64,000 bases of DNA from an uncultured Vibrio sp. (GCF_963675395.1 NZ_OY776223.1:1860001-1924000), one strand, 5' to 3'. Positions 42,795-57,645 are shown, numbered from the stretch's first letter. Numbers and translations are program-made. Notes: generated by a model from the letters alone, not told the origin.

Positions 42795-42932
42795 ATTCAC
42801 TCGAAATATTGAACTGTGCCGAAACAGCACAAACCTTGTTGGCTCAATTCTAGACATTTTATGACCTAAATGACAGCATCCTTGCATTAATTTCCATACC
42901 AACTACTGCTAAATAGACCAAGGGTGAGGGGC

Positions 42933-44027
42933 ATGAATCGTATTTTCCGCAACGTTTCCAGCATGATGTTGCCGTTATTAGTCACCTTCACTACCGCAGC
43001 GAATACGGAAATTAAACCACTCGCAGTTAAAGCTGATGCGCCACAAACTTATCTGGTCGTGAAAGGTGACACCTTATGGGACATTTCGGCGATGTATCTG
43101 GATAGTCCTTGGTTGTGGCCTCGTTTATGGCAAATTAACCCAGAGATAAATAATCCCCATTTGATTTATCCCGGTGATAAATTGTCGTTGGTGTGGATAA
43201 GTGGTCAGCCAGTGTTGAGCTTAAAGCCAGTTAAAAAACTGAGCCCACAGGCTCGTATTACCGAAAAGAAGGCGGTACCGACGGTTGCGGAAGGCTTAGT
43301 GTTGCCTTATCTCAGATCTGACCGGTTGGTGGATAAAGAGGCGCTCGACAATGCTGTCCAAGTTATCGGCAGCGCGAAAGGCAGTCAGTATTTGACCGCA
43401 GAGGATGTGCTGTATATCAGCGGTGAACAAACGGCGATGGAGTGGACGATTTACCGTCCTGTCGAGACCTTCTCTCGTGATGATATTTCAAAAGAAATCA
43501 CCGCATTGCGCTTGATAGCAAAAGCAGATTTGGTTGAGGTATCTGAAGGTTATTCCGGATTGAAAATTACCTCTCAGTTGCAGGAAATTCTCCGCAACGA
43601 CATAGCATTACCAAGCCAGATGATAGAGAATGAAGAGCTTTCTACGACCTTCTATCCTTTTCCTGCACCGCAGGGTAGCTCAGCGAAGCTGCTGGGAAAC
43701 ATCGAAGGTATTCGCTTCAGTTCAACCAATCAGGTTGTTGTTATTGATAAAGGGACAGCGGATAAGCTGACACAAGGCAGCGTTTTTGATCTTAAAGAAG
43801 ACGCTTATCCGGTCTATCAAGGTGGCGATGGTTTCCAAAAAGAGGTTGGCTTATTCGATAAGGCAATCACTCTGCCACAAAGTAAAGTCGGTGAGTTGCT
43901 GGTGATTCGTCCTTATCAATATTTCAGCTTAGCTTTGATCACTAACAGTACTAAACCGATAAATAATGAGGTAACAGTAGTAACGCCTCTACCTGAAGTG
44001 CAAGCCATAGATGAAACCACTCAATGA
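42933..44027 (+). CDS. LysM-domain exported protein
   Basis: 364-residue protein with an N-terminal signal sequence (about 1-23, MMLPLLVTFTTAANT) and one LysM domain at about 38-90 (YLVVKGDTLWDISAMYLD...PHLIYPGDKLSLV), predicted to bind peptidoglycan. The remaining 270 residues show no motif I recognise. It reads divergently from def and overlaps dprA by 17 bases, an arrangement shared with other gammaproteobacteria (the LysM protein before dprA). Start ATG 42933; an in-frame GTG lies nine bases earlier. Confidence 0.87.
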   Translation: MNRIFRNVSSMMLPLLVTFTTAANTEIKPLAVKADAPQTYLVVKGDTLWDISAMYLDSPWLWPRLWQINPEINNPHLIYPGDKLSLVWISGQPVLSLKPVKKLSPQARITEKKAVPTVAEGLVLPYLRSDRLVDKEALDNAVQVIGSAKGSQYLTAEDVLYISGEQTAMEWTIYRPVETFSRDDISKEITALRLIAKADLVEVSEGYSGLKITSQLQEILRNDIALPSQMIENEELSTTFYPFPAPQGSSAKLLGNIEGIRFSSTNQVVVIDKGTADKLTQGSVFDLKEDAYPVYQGGDGFQKEVGLFDKAITLPQSKVGELLVIRPYQYFSLALITNSTKPINNEVTVVTPLPEVQAIDETTQ

Positions 44028-45120
44028 TAATGACCTCATTGCCTGGTTAAAGCTGAGTTGCTTGCCTGGCATTGGCGGGGTCAGACTGAATCAGTTACTT
44101 GCCAAAGATACACCTCGAAACATCATCAACGCCTCTCATGAATACTTACAGCTGCTTGGTTTAAGTCAGAAGCAGCTTCAGGCGTGGACGTCGGTCGATA
44201 AAGACGTTGAAGCTTGCCTCGCCTGGCAAGCGCTCGCGTCGAATCACTATATTCTGACTCTAGATGATCCCCTTTATCCACCGTTACTAAAACAGATGGT
44301 CGCACCGCCACCGCTGTTGTTTGTTCAAGGTGACCCAAGCTGCTTAGCGCTGCCTCAGATCGCCATGGTGGGGAGTCGTAATGCCAGTGTTGATGGATTA
44401 CAGCATGCTCGTCATTTTGCAGCTGACTTTGTTCGCCATGAGCTCATCGTGACCAGTGGATTAGCGCTCGGAATTGATGGACATGCGCATGATGGCGCGC
44501 TGCAAGCGGGTGGTAAGACGATTGCAGTACTTGGATCCGGCTTAGCGCATATTTATCCGGCTCGGCATCGTGGTCTGGCACAGCGTGTGGCGGAGAATGG
44601 TGCACTGATCTCTGAATTTCGCCCCAATGCGAAACCAAGAGCAGAGCACTTTCCACGTAGAAACCGAATTATTAGTGGGCTGTCTTTGGGAGTATTGGTC
44701 GTTGAAGCTGCAGAGAAAAGCGGTTCTCTGATCACGGCGCGTTACGCACTTGAGCAGGGGAGAGAAGTCTTCGCTTTACCCACATCAATTAATGCGCAAA
44801 ATGCCAGTGGTGGGAATCATTTGATTCGTAATGGTGCTTGCCTCGTAGAAAAAACCAAAGATGTGCTTGATGAAATACAGTCGCTACTTGATTGGTCTGT
44901 TAATCAGACCTTAGATTTATTTTCTACGCTAAATGATGAAGAAGAATTGCCATTTCCTCAGCTGTTAGCTAACGTAGGAAGTGAAGCTACACCGGTTGAT
45001 ATTCTTGCAAACAGGACCAATATACCTGTCCAGGAAGTCATGATGCAGCTCTTAGAGCTTGAGCTCTCAGGGCATGTTGTTGCAATTTCAGGTGGCTATA
45101 TTCGAAAGGGGAGGGGCTAG
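44011..45120 (+). CDS. dprA: DNA-processing protein DprA
   Basis: 369-residue Rossmann-fold protein that loads RecA on incoming single-stranded DNA during transformation. Core motifs [47 protein letters not shown] and [12 protein letters not shown] are intact; a winged-helix-like C-terminus follows (about 300-369). Begins within the LysM gene's 3' end (17-base overlap). Confidence 0.96.
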   Translation: MKPLNDNDLIAWLKLSCLPGIGGVRLNQLLAKDTPRNIINASHEYLQLLGLSQKQLQAWTSVDKDVEACLAWQALASNHYILTLDDPLYPPLLKQMVAPPPLLFVQGDPSCLALPQIAMVGSRNASVDGLQHARHFAADFVRHELIVTSGLALGIDGHAHDGALQAGGKTIAVLGSGLAHIYPARHRGLAQRVAENGALISEFRPNAKPRAEHFPRRNRIISGLSLGVLVVEAAEKSGSLITARYALEQGREVFALPTSINAQNASGGNHLIRNGACLVEKTKDVLDEIQSLLDWSVNQTLDLFSTLNDEEELPFPQLLANVGSEATPVDILANRTNIPVQEVMMQLLELELSGHVVAISGGYIRKGRG

Positions 45121-45122
45121 CT

Positions 45123-45602
45123 ATGATGATGGATATACTGATGTATCTATTCGAAACCTACATCCATAGCGATGCAGAGTTACAGGTCGAACAAGACGAG
45201 TTGGAAGATGAACTGCTTCGTGCAGGTTTCCAGCAAAAAGATATCTACAAAGCCCTTGTCTGGTTAGAAGAGCTTGCCGCGCTGCAGCAAAGTGAAACAT
45301 CTTCTGCGATATCGGCTTGTAGTGCATCGTCATCGACACGTATTTACACAGCGAAAGAGATGCAGCGTTTGGACTTGGAGTGCCGGGGCTTTTTATTATT
45401 CCTTGAGCAAATCAATGTCCTAACAACAGAGACTCGTGAAATGGTCATTGATCGAGTGATGGGACTGGAAACAAACGAATTTGAGCTTGAAGACCTTAAA
45501 TGGATCATTCTTATGGTGCTGTTTAATGTGCCGGGTAATGAAAACGCTTATACGTTGATGGAAGAGCTGTTATATACCAAGGAACAAGGGATCCTTCACT
45601 AA
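45123..45602 (+). CDS. smg: Smg family protein (DUF494)
   Basis: 159-residue acidic helical protein matching E. coli Smg: [20 protein letters not shown] and [16 protein letters not shown], ending with the segment [24 protein letters not shown]. Function unknown. Three consecutive ATGs (45123, 45126, 45129) are possible; two bases follow the dprA stop, so the pair is coupled. Confidence 0.92.
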   Translation: MMMDILMYLFETYIHSDAELQVEQDELEDELLRAGFQQKDIYKALVWLEELAALQQSETSSAISACSASSSTRIYTAKEMQRLDLECRGFLLFLEQINVLTTETREMVIDRVMGLETNEFELEDLKWIILMVLFNVPGNENAYTLMEELLYTKEQGILH

Positions 45603-45683
45603 GTCTAATCCCGGCAAGTTCGTATTCTGTTGGATGTGAACGCGAACTTGCTATTTGGTATGTCTTTCAAGTAAACGGTAAGT

Positions 45684-46253
45684 ATGAGTAGCAAAATCGA
45701 CAACAGCCTTTTCTCTGCCCATGAACATGCGCTCGAACATGAACCGTGTCCAAAGTGCGGAGCAGAGCTGACTCTTAAGCACAGTAAGCACGGTCCATTC
45801 TTGGGCTGTAGCCAGTATCCAAGTTGTGATTACATCAAAGCGCTGCACAGTAATGATGGACACATCGTCAAAGAGCTTGGCGTGCCTTGTCCTGACTGTG
45901 GCAATGAGTTGGTGTTGCGCCAGGGACGTTATGGCATGTTTGTCGGGTGCAGCAGTTACCCAGCTTGTCATCATATTGAGTCTATTAACCAGCCCGAACC
46001 GGAAAAGCAGTCACAAGAGCAGCATGCTTGTCCTGAATGTGGTAAAGGTCATTTAGTTGAGCGTAAGACACGCTTTGGTAAGACGTTTTACGCCTGTGAT
46101 AATTACCCAAAGTGTAAGTTTGCTGTGAACTTACCGCCGGTCAAAGGCCGCTGCGAAGCGTGCGGTTTTACATTGCTGGTTGAGAAGAAGCTCGCCAGCG
46201 GGGTGAAGTTGCAGTGTGCTAACCGCAAATGTCAGCATACGCAAGCTAAGTAA
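45684..46253 (+). CDS. Topoisomerase-type zinc-ribbon protein (YrdD family)
   Basis: 189-residue protein made of four zinc-ribbon repeats like the C-terminus of topoisomerase I: CPKCG...CSQYPSC, CPDCG...CSSYPAC, CPECG...CDNYPKC and CEACG...CANRKC. Predicted to bind single-stranded DNA. Position after smg corresponds to E. coli yrdD. No topoisomerase catalytic domain is present, so it is not an enzyme. Confidence 0.88.
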   Translation: MSSKIDNSLFSAHEHALEHEPCPKCGAELTLKHSKHGPFLGCSQYPSCDYIKALHSNDGHIVKELGVPCPDCGNELVLRQGRYGMFVGCSSYPACHHIESINQPEPEKQSQEQHACPECGKGHLVERKTRFGKTFYACDNYPKCKFAVNLPPVKGRCEACGFTLLVEKKLASGVKLQCANRKCQHTQAK

Positions 46254-46270
46254 ACGAAACTACCAATTAA

Positions 46271-46295
46271 AAAGGGTCGCGTGATGCGACCCTTT
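46271..46295. terminator. Bidirectional terminator between the YrdD gene and purK
   Basis: AAAGGGTCGC / GCGACCCTTT, ten-base stem, loop GTGAT. Confidence 0.85.
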
Positions 46296-46313
46296 GTTGT
46301 TCTTAGCCGGATT

Positions 46314-47447
46314 CTAAGCTTGAGATTGCTTGGCAAAATCATGCACGGCGGGGAAAGCCTCTGCATCCAGTACTTTGCCTAACGCACATAGTCTGCGATG
46401 CAGTTCGCCAGGATAGTCGCCACACACATTTATGTGGCCCATCTTGCGTCCTGCACGTTTCTCTTTGCCATACCAATGAATATGGCAACCATCCATCGCT
46501 AATACGGCCTCTGGCAAAGTGTCTTCACCGAGAATATTAACCATTGAGGTTTCGCGAACCAGCTTCGTGCTGCCCAGTGGCATACCACAAACCGCGCGCA
46601 GATGGTTTTCAAACTGACAGGTTTCTGCACCTTGCTGTGTCCAGTGGCCTGAGTTATGAACGCGAGGAGCGATTTCATTCACCAATAACGTGCCATCAAC
46701 GTTGAAGAATTCTAAGGCTAATACGCCAACATAATCTAGGCTATCGGCAACCGCAGTAAACATCTGCTTGGCTTGCGCCTGAAGCTCTGGTTCATCAATG
46801 GCGGTAGAAAGGCTCAGTACACCATCAGTGTGCACGTTCTCTGCCAGTGGATAAACTTCAATGCTGCCATCTTTAGCGCGAGCACCAACTAAAGATACTT
46901 CACAGTTAAATGGAACAAACTCTTCAGCCACTATAGCTTGGGTTGGTGTTGCTGCGATGCACTCGGCCATCTCCGTCCAGATAGCGTCTACCTGAGAAGC
47001 TTCTTTCAAGCGCCATTGACCTTTACCATCGTAACCGCCTAATGCACTTTTCAGTACCATCGGCATACCAACGTATTCAATCGCGCGATCAAAATCTTCA
47101 CGTGTTTCAATCACGTAGTATTTCGCATTACGCACGCCAGCATTATCGAGTAGGGCTTTTTCAAGACGACGGTCACCGCCAGCCTTGATCGCTTCTGTAC
47201 TCGGAAGGAACTTTCCACTCTCTTCACAGATGTCGAGCACATCGTGAGGAATATGTTCGAATTCTGCTGTGATAACATCGACTTGCTCAATGGCATTTTC
47301 CAGACCATGACCAAGGACATGTTGAGTTAGAGGATGAACGATATTGCCGCTGCCCACATCGTAAGCAGAGATTTGGATATTCAGTGGTGCACCAGCCAGA
47401 GACATCATACGAGCCAACTGACCAGCTCCTAGAACCAGTACGTGCAT
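46314..47447 (-). CDS. purK: N5-carboxyaminoimidazole ribonucleotide synthase
   Basis: 377-residue ATP-grasp enzyme: AIR + ATP + bicarbonate to N5-CAIR. It begins [22 protein letters not shown]-grasp motifs include [14 protein letters not shown] (about 135) and [15 protein letters not shown] (about 255). Four bases downstream of purE, which uses its product. Confidence 0.96.
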   Translation of the reverse strand: MHVLVLGAGQLARMMSLAGAPLNIQISAYDVGSGNIVHPLTQHVLGHGLENAIEQVDVITAEFEHIPHDVLDICEESGKFLPSTEAIKAGGDRRLEKALLDNAGVRNAKYYVIETREDFDRAIEYVGMPMVLKSALGGYDGKGQWRLKEASQVDAIWTEMAECIAATPTQAIVAEEFVPFNCEVSLVGARAKDGSIEVYPLAENVHTDGVLSLSTAIDEPELQAQAKQMFTAVADSLDYVGVLALEFFNVDGTLLVNEIAPRVHNSGHWTQQGAETCQFENHLRAVCGMPLGSTKLVRETSMVNILGEDTLPEAVLAMDGCHIHWYGKEKRAGRKMGHINVCGDYPGELHRRLCALGKVLDAEAFPAVHDFAKQSQA

Positions 47448-47451
47448 CCGA

Positions 47452-47937
47452 TTAGTCCTCTGCTGGGTTTGGGTTAGCCAGTACCGTTTCCGTCTGTTCG
47501 TTGCGGAATGCTTCTACCTTCGCCATGATACTTTCATCATGCGTACCCAGAATTTGTGCTGCCAGGATACCTGCGTTTGCTGCACCTGCTTCGCCAATCG
47601 CTAATGTGCCGACCGCAATACCTTTAGGCATTTGTACGATAGACAGCAGAGAGTCCATTCCTTTCAGAGCACGTGACTGAACTGGAACGCCAAGTACTGG
47701 CAAGCTCGTGAATGCCGCCGCCATACCTGGTAGGTGAGCTGCGCCGCCCGCACCTGCGATGATTACTTTGATGCCGCGCTCTTTCGCACTGCTTGCGTAA
47801 TCAGCCAATAGTTGAGGAGTACGGTGAGCTGACACCACTTTTGTTTCGTAAGACACGCCAAATTGATCCAGCATGTTCGCTGCTAGTTTCATGGTTGGCC
47901 AATCTGATTTAGAACCCATGATGATACCGACTTTCAT
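47452..47937 (-). CDS. purE: N5-carboxyaminoimidazole ribonucleotide mutase
   Basis: 161-residue mutase converting N5-CAIR to CAIR in purine synthesis. [14 protein letters not shown] near the N-terminus, SAHRTPQ and [15 protein letters not shown] are the class I PurE motifs. Start ATG 47937 is preceded by AGGAG. A PurR-type operator lies about 75 bases upstream. Confidence 0.97.
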   Translation of the reverse strand: MKVGIIMGSKSDWPTMKLAANMLDQFGVSYETKVVSAHRTPQLLADYASSAKERGIKVIIAGAGGAAHLPGMAAAFTSLPVLGVPVQSRALKGMDSLLSIVQMPKGIAVGTLAIGEAGAANAGILAAQILGTHDESIMAKVEAFRNEQTETVLANPNPAED

Positions 47938-48009
47938 CTCAAACTCCTTCAAGCTGCAAAATTAGGTGAGCTGATAAATTTGTGCGCATTATACGGGGAT
48001 TTTTATCTC

Positions 48010-48025
48010 AAGCAAACGTTTGCGC
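48010..48025 (-). promoter_or_regulatory. PurR operator of purEK
   Basis: AAGCAAACGTTTGCGC matches the PurR consensus ACGCAAACGTTTGCGT at 14 of 16 positions and is palindromic in the core. It lies in the purE-tsaC divergent gap, where purE promoters are repressed by PurR-hypoxanthine/guanine in E. coli. Confidence 0.85.
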
Positions 48026-48142
48026 GCCTTTGTAAAGGGTATAGATACATTTTATAAAAAAATTGCTTTAGTCTCTGAGAATGAATCTTTGTACACTTAG
48101 GTATAGAGAAAATAATACAGTCAGATAATCAGGAAGTAATCG

Positions 48143-48700
48143 GTGGATAACTTTGAACAGGTGCTCAATGCACTACAGCAAGGCGAAGTGATTGCCTATC
48201 CAACAGAAGGTGTTTTTGGCGTCGGGTGTGATCCTGATAATCCAGAGGCAATCCAAAAGCTACTGGAACTAAAACAGCGCCCGGTAGAAAAGGGGCTCAT
48301 CCTTATTGCTGCCAGCTACGATCAGCTATTACCTTATATTGACGAATCTCAGCTGACGCAAGCGCAGTTAGATAAAGTTCATGCCACCTGGCCTGGTCCT
48401 TACACTTGGATCATGCCTGCGAGCGATAAAGTCTCTAATTGGGTTTCAGGACAGTTTGACTCAATTGCAGTTCGTGTGACTGATCATCCTTTGGTGCAAA
48501 AGATGTGTAATGCATTCGGAAAGCCGTTAACCTCTACCAGCGCGAATCTTTCAGGCTTGCCGCCGTGTATGACGACGGAAGAGGTTGAGCAGCAGCTGGG
48601 TGATAAGCTGGTGGCGATTCTTCGTGGAGAAACCAGCGGTCGTGATAAGCCAAGTGAAATTCGTGACGCCAAAACCTCGCAAATATTAAGACAGGGCTAA
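48143..48700 (+). CDS. tsaC: Threonylcarbamoyl-AMP synthase
   Basis: 185-residue YrdC-fold enzyme for t6A tRNA modification, using threonine, bicarbonate and ATP. The nucleotide-binding groove motifs IAYPTEGVFGVGCDP, KQRPVEKGLILIA and TSTSANLSG are intact. Start is GTG 48143 after AGGA. It is the short TsaC type without the SUA5 domain. Confidence 0.95.
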   Translation: MDNFEQVLNALQQGEVIAYPTEGVFGVGCDPDNPEAIQKLLELKQRPVEKGLILIAASYDQLLPYIDESQLTQAQLDKVHATWPGPYTWIMPASDKVSNWVSGQFDSIAVRVTDHPLVQKMCNAFGKPLTSTSANLSGLPPCMTTEEVEQQLGDKLVAILRGETSGRDKPSEIRDAKTSQILRQG

Positions 48701-48745
48701 CCCTGCTTACCAGCCATCAAATAGGTACCAGATAATAGGTAATAA

Positions 48746-49666
<921 letters not shown>

Positions 49667-49703
49667 GCGCTGAATCTCCTTTTCTATATAGAAAGATAGT
49701 GAT

Positions 49704-49735
49704 AGGGTCATCTTTAATCAGATGGCCCTGTTTTT
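49704..49735 (+). terminator. Terminator after hemF
   Basis: AGGGTCATCT / AGATGGCCCT with loop TTAATC, followed by GTTTTT. Confidence 0.8.
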
Positions 49736-49768
49736 CTCTATATTAAGGTAAGGAATAAAGGTAAGGAA

Positions 49769-50602
49769 ATGACTCAGCAAGTTGATCGCTATGCCGTGTT
49801 TGGTAATCCCATCGGGCACAGTAAGTCGCCATTTATTCACACACTCTTTGCTCGCCAAACAAATCAATCACTGACTTACACAGCCGAATGCGCCCCTGTC
49901 GATGGATTTATCGAAGCGGTGAACGTATTTTTTGCTGAAGGTGGCAAAGGATGTAATGTCACTTTGCCTTTTAAAGAGCAGGCGTATCAATTTGCTACTC
50001 GTTTGACTGAGCGTGCCCAACTTGCCGGAGCAGTGAATACTCTCAAAAAGCTTGATGATGGTGAAATCATTGGTGACAACACCGACGGTGCTGGTCTGGT
50101 CCAAGACCTACTGCAGCATCAAGTCGTTCTAGAAGGCGCTCGTATCCTAATCATCGGAGCTGGTGGCGCTTCTCGCGGTGTAATTCTGCCGTTACTTGAG
50201 CAAAGGCCTGCTTCATTGACGGTGACCAACCGTACATTTTCTAAAGCTAAAGAATTGGCAGCGCTGTTTTCTGATTACGGGCCTGTGTCAGCGAAAGAGA
50301 TGAGTAGTATTACGCAAGAATACGACGTCATTATCAACTCAACGTCTGCGTCGCTAAGTGGCGAACTTCCTGAGATATCATCAGCAATATTTGCTCCTAA
50401 CAGTACAAGCTATGACATGATGTATGGCGGTGGTGATACCAAGTTTAACCAATGGGCTAAAGAACATGGTGCAGCTCAAGCTTATGACGGTTTAGGAATG
50501 TTGGTCGGTCAAGCGTCAGAAAGTTTTATGCTGTGGCGTGGTTTGCGTCCTGGCGCCAAACAGATTTTACGTGAGCTTAGAAAAAATCTTGAAGGTCAAT
50601 AA
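49769..50602 (+). CDS. aroE: Shikimate dehydrogenase (NADP+)
   Basis: 277-residue enzyme reducing 3-dehydroshikimate. Substrate site [15 protein letters not shown] and catalytic lysine in [15 protein letters not shown] motif [12 protein letters not shown] (about 128) with NRTFSKA. C-terminal [18 protein letters not shown] is typical. Confidence 0.97.
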   Translation: MTQQVDRYAVFGNPIGHSKSPFIHTLFARQTNQSLTYTAECAPVDGFIEAVNVFFAEGGKGCNVTLPFKEQAYQFATRLTERAQLAGAVNTLKKLDDGEIIGDNTDGAGLVQDLLQHQVVLEGARILIIGAGGASRGVILPLLEQRPASLTVTNRTFSKAKELAALFSDYGPVSAKEMSSITQEYDVIINSTSASLSGELPEISSAIFAPNSTSYDMMYGGGDTKFNQWAKEHGAAQAYDGLGMLVGQASESFMLWRGLRPGAKQILRELRKNLEGQ

Positions 50603-50605
50603 TCG

Positions 50606-50869
50606 ATGAATCAATCCATTTTATTCCCAGACATCCAGTCGTGGGATGAAGCATCACAATCTGTAAACTTTCCTGCGCAGCAATCGGGCGCGTTGATTGA
50701 ATGCTACGTCACGAAACAAAAGCTCTCCAAAATGAGTGGATTGGATATTGAAGACGAGCAAGAAGCTGTAGAAGCATTTTTAGCCTTACGCTTTGATCTG
50801 GAAGAAATGGCCGAAGAGCTCATAGAAGATGAAGCCTTCAATGAAGAAGGCCACATTGTAATTGAATAA
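50606..50869 (+). CDS. DUF1488 protein (YrdB family)
   Basis: 87-residue acidic protein three bases after aroE: NQSILFPDIQSWDEASQSV and YVTKQKL near the middle, with a Glu/Asp-rich C-terminal half. Matches the DUF1488 family in the same position as E. coli yrdB. Function unknown; co-transcribed with aroE. Confidence 0.86.
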   Translation: MNQSILFPDIQSWDEASQSVNFPAQQSGALIECYVTKQKLSKMSGLDIEDEQEAVEAFLALRFDLEEMAEELIEDEAFNEEGHIVIE

Positions 50870-50885
50870 CTAGGTTATCGGATGA

Positions 50886-51434
50886 CTAACCAATAATTTC
50901 GACTTCATTCATGTAGTCGTTCTTGTTCTGGACGTAGTTATCTGAAGACTTTTGTAAAAAAGCGCGTTCTTTTTCTGACAGAGGGCGTGCTTGTTTTACC
51001 GGGCTACCAACATAGAGGTAGCCACTTTCTAATACTTTCCCAGGCGGAACTAAACTGCCAGCGCCAATCATCACTTCAGATTGTATAACTGCACCATCAA
51101 GAACGATTGCTCCCATACCTACTAATACGCGATCGTGAATCTCACAACCATGCAGCATGACTTTGTGACCGACAGTGACATCATTGCCAATAATTAATGG
51201 ATAGCCGTTTGGGTTTTCCTGATTCTTGTGTGTCACGTGTAATACACTGCCATCTTGGATATTTGTTCGTTCGCCGATGTGGATATGATTGACATCTCCA
51301 CGCGCAGCAACCAATGGCCAAACGCTAGAATCATCCCCAATAACGATGTCTCCGACTAAAACAGATGTTGAATCGACGTAAACTCGCTCACCAAGCTGAG
51401 GCTTTATACCTTTATAACTTCTTATTGAACTCAT
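50886..51434 (-). CDS. yrdA: Gamma-class carbonic anhydrase family protein
   Basis: 182-residue left-handed beta-helix protein. Hexapeptide repeats run from about residue 15 to 140; zinc-ligand histidines are in LHVTHK and VTVGHKVMLHGC, and SGYLYVGSPVKQARPLS ends the helix. E. coli YrdA is a metal-binding homologue with weak or no proven carbonic anhydrase activity. Convergent with the DUF1488 gene. Confidence 0.9.
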   Translation of the reverse strand: MSSIRSYKGIKPQLGERVYVDSTSVLVGDIVIGDDSSVWPLVAARGDVNHIHIGERTNIQDGSVLHVTHKNQENPNGYPLIIGNDVTVGHKVMLHGCEIHDRVLVGMGAIVLDGAVIQSEVMIGAGSLVPPGKVLESGYLYVGSPVKQARPLSEKERAFLQKSSDNYVQNKNDYMNEVEIIG

Positions 51435-51554
51435 CTTTTCTCCTTATTATGGGCGATTAAAGGGTATATAGGGGTAGAAGAGTAGTAAAAACTCGCCTTT
51501 TAGAATAAAAAACACCCAAACGATAAGTAAATCAAAAAAAACCTCAAAAAGGGC

Positions 51555-51582
51555 TTGCCAATGTGATCGCAATCTCTATAAT
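51555..51582 (+). promoter_or_regulatory. rrn promoter P1
   Basis: TTGCCA (51555-51560), 16-base spacer, TATAAT (51577-51582), followed by a GC-rich discriminator (GCCACCTCGC). The preceding 60 bases are rich in A-tracts, consistent with an UP element and Fis sites. Confidence 0.8.
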
Positions 51583-51682
51583 GCCACCTCGCTGACACGG
51601 CAACGCTTCGAAAGAAACGAGTCAAGGTTAGCAAGCCAAATTAGCCAAGCGGAAACGCTTGAAAAAAGTTTGAAAAAAGTGA

Positions 51683-51710
51683 TTGACACTAAACTTTAAC
51701 TCGCTAAAAT
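51683..51710 (+). promoter_or_regulatory. rrn promoter P2
   Basis: TTGACA (51683-51688), 16-base spacer, TAAAAT (51705-51710), then the GC-rich discriminator GGCCGTCCG. A-rich upstream sequence. Confidence 0.82.
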
Positions 51711-51743
51711 GGCCGTCCGATTTGAGCGAAGCTCAATGGGAAA

Positions 51744-51755
51744 GCTCTTTAACAA
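51744..51755 (+). promoter_or_regulatory. rrn boxA antiterminator (leader)
   Basis: GCTCTTTAACAA, the conserved boxA core for NusB/S10 antitermination, in the 16S leader. Confidence 0.85.
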
Positions 51756-51763
51756 TATAGACC

Positions 51764-51793
51764 TATCAATCTGTGTGGGCACTCGTTGATGAT
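51764..51793 (+). other. 5' arm of the 16S RNase III processing stem
   Basis: TATCAATCTGTGTGG and following bases are complementary to 53542-53565 downstream of 16S (one mismatch in the first 20), forming the long precursor stem. Confidence 0.75.
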
Positions 51794-51973
51794 AATCCAA
51801 TTAGATACCTCGGTATCAAATTAGGTTTCAATGATACGAAGTGACCATTCGAATTGGGAAGCAGCCTTGAGCTGTTTTGTTTTACTTTTTCAAAAGTGAA
51901 AACCAATAAGAGCACAGTCAATTCAAACATTACTTTATGTAATGTTCAGTATTCATTGAGCCGACAAAATCTT

Positions 51974-53525
<1,552 letters not shown>

Positions 53526-53541
53526 TACGATGATTACTCAC

Positions 53542-53565
53542 GATGAGTGTCCACACAGATTGATA
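53542..53565 (+). other. 3' arm of the 16S RNase III processing stem
   Basis: GATGAGTGTCCACACAGATT and following bases pair with 51764-51793 upstream of 16S. Confidence 0.75.
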
Positions 53566-53615
53566 CGGTTTATGAAGTTTAAGAGATAGAACATCCCCCA
53601 AGATGTTCACTTAGT

Positions 53616-53691
53616 GTCCCGTTCGTCTAGAGGCCTAGGACACCGCCCTTTCACGGCGGTAACAGGGGTTCGACTCCCCTACGGGATACCA
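53616..53691 (+). tRNA. tRNA-Glu (UUC)
   Basis: 76 bases including encoded CCA; anticodon stem CCGCC-CTTTCAC-GGCGG with TTC anticodon. First spacer tRNA. The acceptor stem ends in a G1-U72 pair and discriminator A, unlike the G-C/G of E. coli tRNA-Glu. Confidence 0.97.
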
Positions 53692-53693
53692 TT

Positions 53694-53769
53694 GGGTCGT
53701 TAGCTCAGTTGGTAGAGCAGTTGACTTTTAATCAATTGGTCGCAGGTTCGAATCCTGCACGACCCACCA
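53694..53769 (+). tRNA. tRNA-Lys (UUU)
   Basis: 76 bases with encoded CCA; acceptor GGGTCGT / ACGACCC, anticodon loop CTTTTAA. Begins two bases after tRNA-Glu. Confidence 0.97.
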
Positions 53770-53797
53770 TTTCCTACCACGGAAATCAAAATAATGT

Positions 53798-53873
53798 GGG
53801 CGATTAGCTCAGTTGGGAGAGCACCTGCCTTACAAGCAGGGGGTCACTGGTTCGAGCCCGGTATCGCCCACCA
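53798..53873 (+). tRNA. tRNA-Val (UAC)
   Basis: 76 bases with encoded CCA; acceptor GGGCGAT / ATCGCCC, anticodon stem CCTGC-CTTACAA-GCAGG with TAC anticodon. Last of the three spacer tRNAs. Confidence 0.97.
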
Positions 53874-53930
53874 TCTTTAAGCGCATTCGATGAGTGCTTT
53901 TAAAAATGGTTACTTCATTAGAAGTGATTA

Positions 53931-53942
53931 GCTCTTTAACAA
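53931..53942 (+). promoter_or_regulatory. rrn boxA antiterminator (spacer)
   Basis: GCTCTTTAACAA, identical to the leader boxA, before 23S as in E. coli. The rest of the 283-base spacer (53874-54156) holds no gene. Confidence 0.85.
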
Positions 53943-54148
53943 TTTGGAAAGCTGACAAAACAAACATTTATGTTTGTTTGTAAAGTTCTCAAAGTATTCT
54001 TAATGGAATACAACTAAAAACACATTCAAGTGTTCTTGGGTTTTGCGAAAGCAAAACATATTTGAGTCCGGCAAAATCGAATGTCTCTCGCTCATTCAAA
54101 TAATGAGAGACAACTTTGGTTGTTTAACATCAATTCGAAACTCCTTCG

Positions 54149-54156
54149 GGTTGTAT

Positions 54157-54163
<7 letters not shown>
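54149..54163 (+). other. 5' arm of the 23S processing stem
   Basis: GGTTGTATGGTTAAG pairs with CTTAACCATACAACACC at the 23S 3' end (57038-57054). Confidence 0.75.
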
Positions 54164-57046
<2,883 letters not shown>

Positions 57047-57158
57047 ACAACACCCAAGGGGTTTTGATGGACTCAAAGCAAGAACAGAATTGAATGTGTA
57101 ATAACGAGAATTAAAAACAGCTTTCCAAGTTATTCTCTAGAAATAGAGAGAAAGAATT

Positions 57159-57278
57159 TGCTTGGCGACCATAGCGTTTTGGACCCACCTGATTCCATGC
57201 CGAACTCAGAAGTGAAACGAAATAGCGCCGATGGTAGTGTGGGGTTTCCCCATGTGAGAGTAGGACATCGCCAGGCTT
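57159..57278 (+). rRNA. rrf: 5S ribosomal RNA
   Basis: 120 bases, TGCTTGGCGACC to GGACATCGCCAGGCTT, with the conserved CCATGCCGAACTCAGAAGTG loop. Ends set by the complementary terminal stem. Confidence 0.97.
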
Positions 57279-57317
57279 TTAATTTTGGACATCTGCGCAT
57301 GCGGATGATACCACTGC

Positions 57318-57394
57318 GGAGTGGTAGTTCAGTTGGTTAGAATACCGGCCTGTCACGCCGGGGGTCGCGGGTTCGAGTCCCGTCCACTCCGCCA
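57318..57394 (+). tRNA. tRNA-Asp (GUC)
   Basis: 77 bases with encoded CCA; acceptor GGAGTGG / CCACTCC, anticodon loop CTGTCAC. Distal tRNA of the rRNA operon. Confidence 0.97.
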
Positions 57395-57400
57395 CTTATT

Positions 57401-57428
57401 ACAAAGCCTCGCTTATGCGAGGTTTTGT
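57401..57428 (+). terminator. Hairpin after tRNA-Asp
   Basis: ACAAAGCCTCGC / GCGAGGTTTTGT with loop TTAT and one G-U pair, then mixed T-rich sequence. May act as a first, partial terminator before the tRNA-Trp region. Confidence 0.6.
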
Positions 57429-57454
57429 TGAATTTAGAATATAATAAATTCTTT

Positions 57455-57539
57455 AGGGGTGTAGCTCCAATTGGCAGAGCAGCGGATTCCCCAAAGTTTG
57501 CGAGATGGCGCGTGTTGGGAGTTTGAATCTCTTAACCCA
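57455..57539 (+). pseudogene. Degenerate tRNA-Trp copy
   Basis: The first 36 bases are identical to the intact tRNA-Trp at 57564 (acceptor 5' strand, D arm, anticodon 5' stem). The anticodon arm then carries about 13 extra bases in place of the CCA anticodon and 3' stem, the T loop has TTTGAAT for TTCGAAT, and the acceptor 3' strand reads TTAACCCAT instead of CACCCCT, with no CCA end. It cannot fold as a tRNA. Confidence 0.9.
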
Positions 57540-57563
57540 TCGAAAATTTGATTACCTATTTCT

Positions 57564-57640
<77 letters not shown>

Positions 57641-57645
57641 TCTTG

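Noticed and set aside
42795..42902. 36-residue N-terminal extension of peptide deformylase
   Set aside because: Family N-terminus and length fit ATG 42794; the extension overlaps the divergent promoter region.
43192..43200. Perfect DnaA box (TGTGGATAA) in the LysM gene
   Set aside because: Isolated, within coding sequence, and a perfect nine-base match is expected by chance about once in two windows of this size.
51229..51244. TGTGTCACGTGTAATA, 13 of 16 match to parS
   Set aside because: It lies in the conserved LHVTHK coding motif of yrdA, and three mismatches include both outer arms, so coding constraint explains it.
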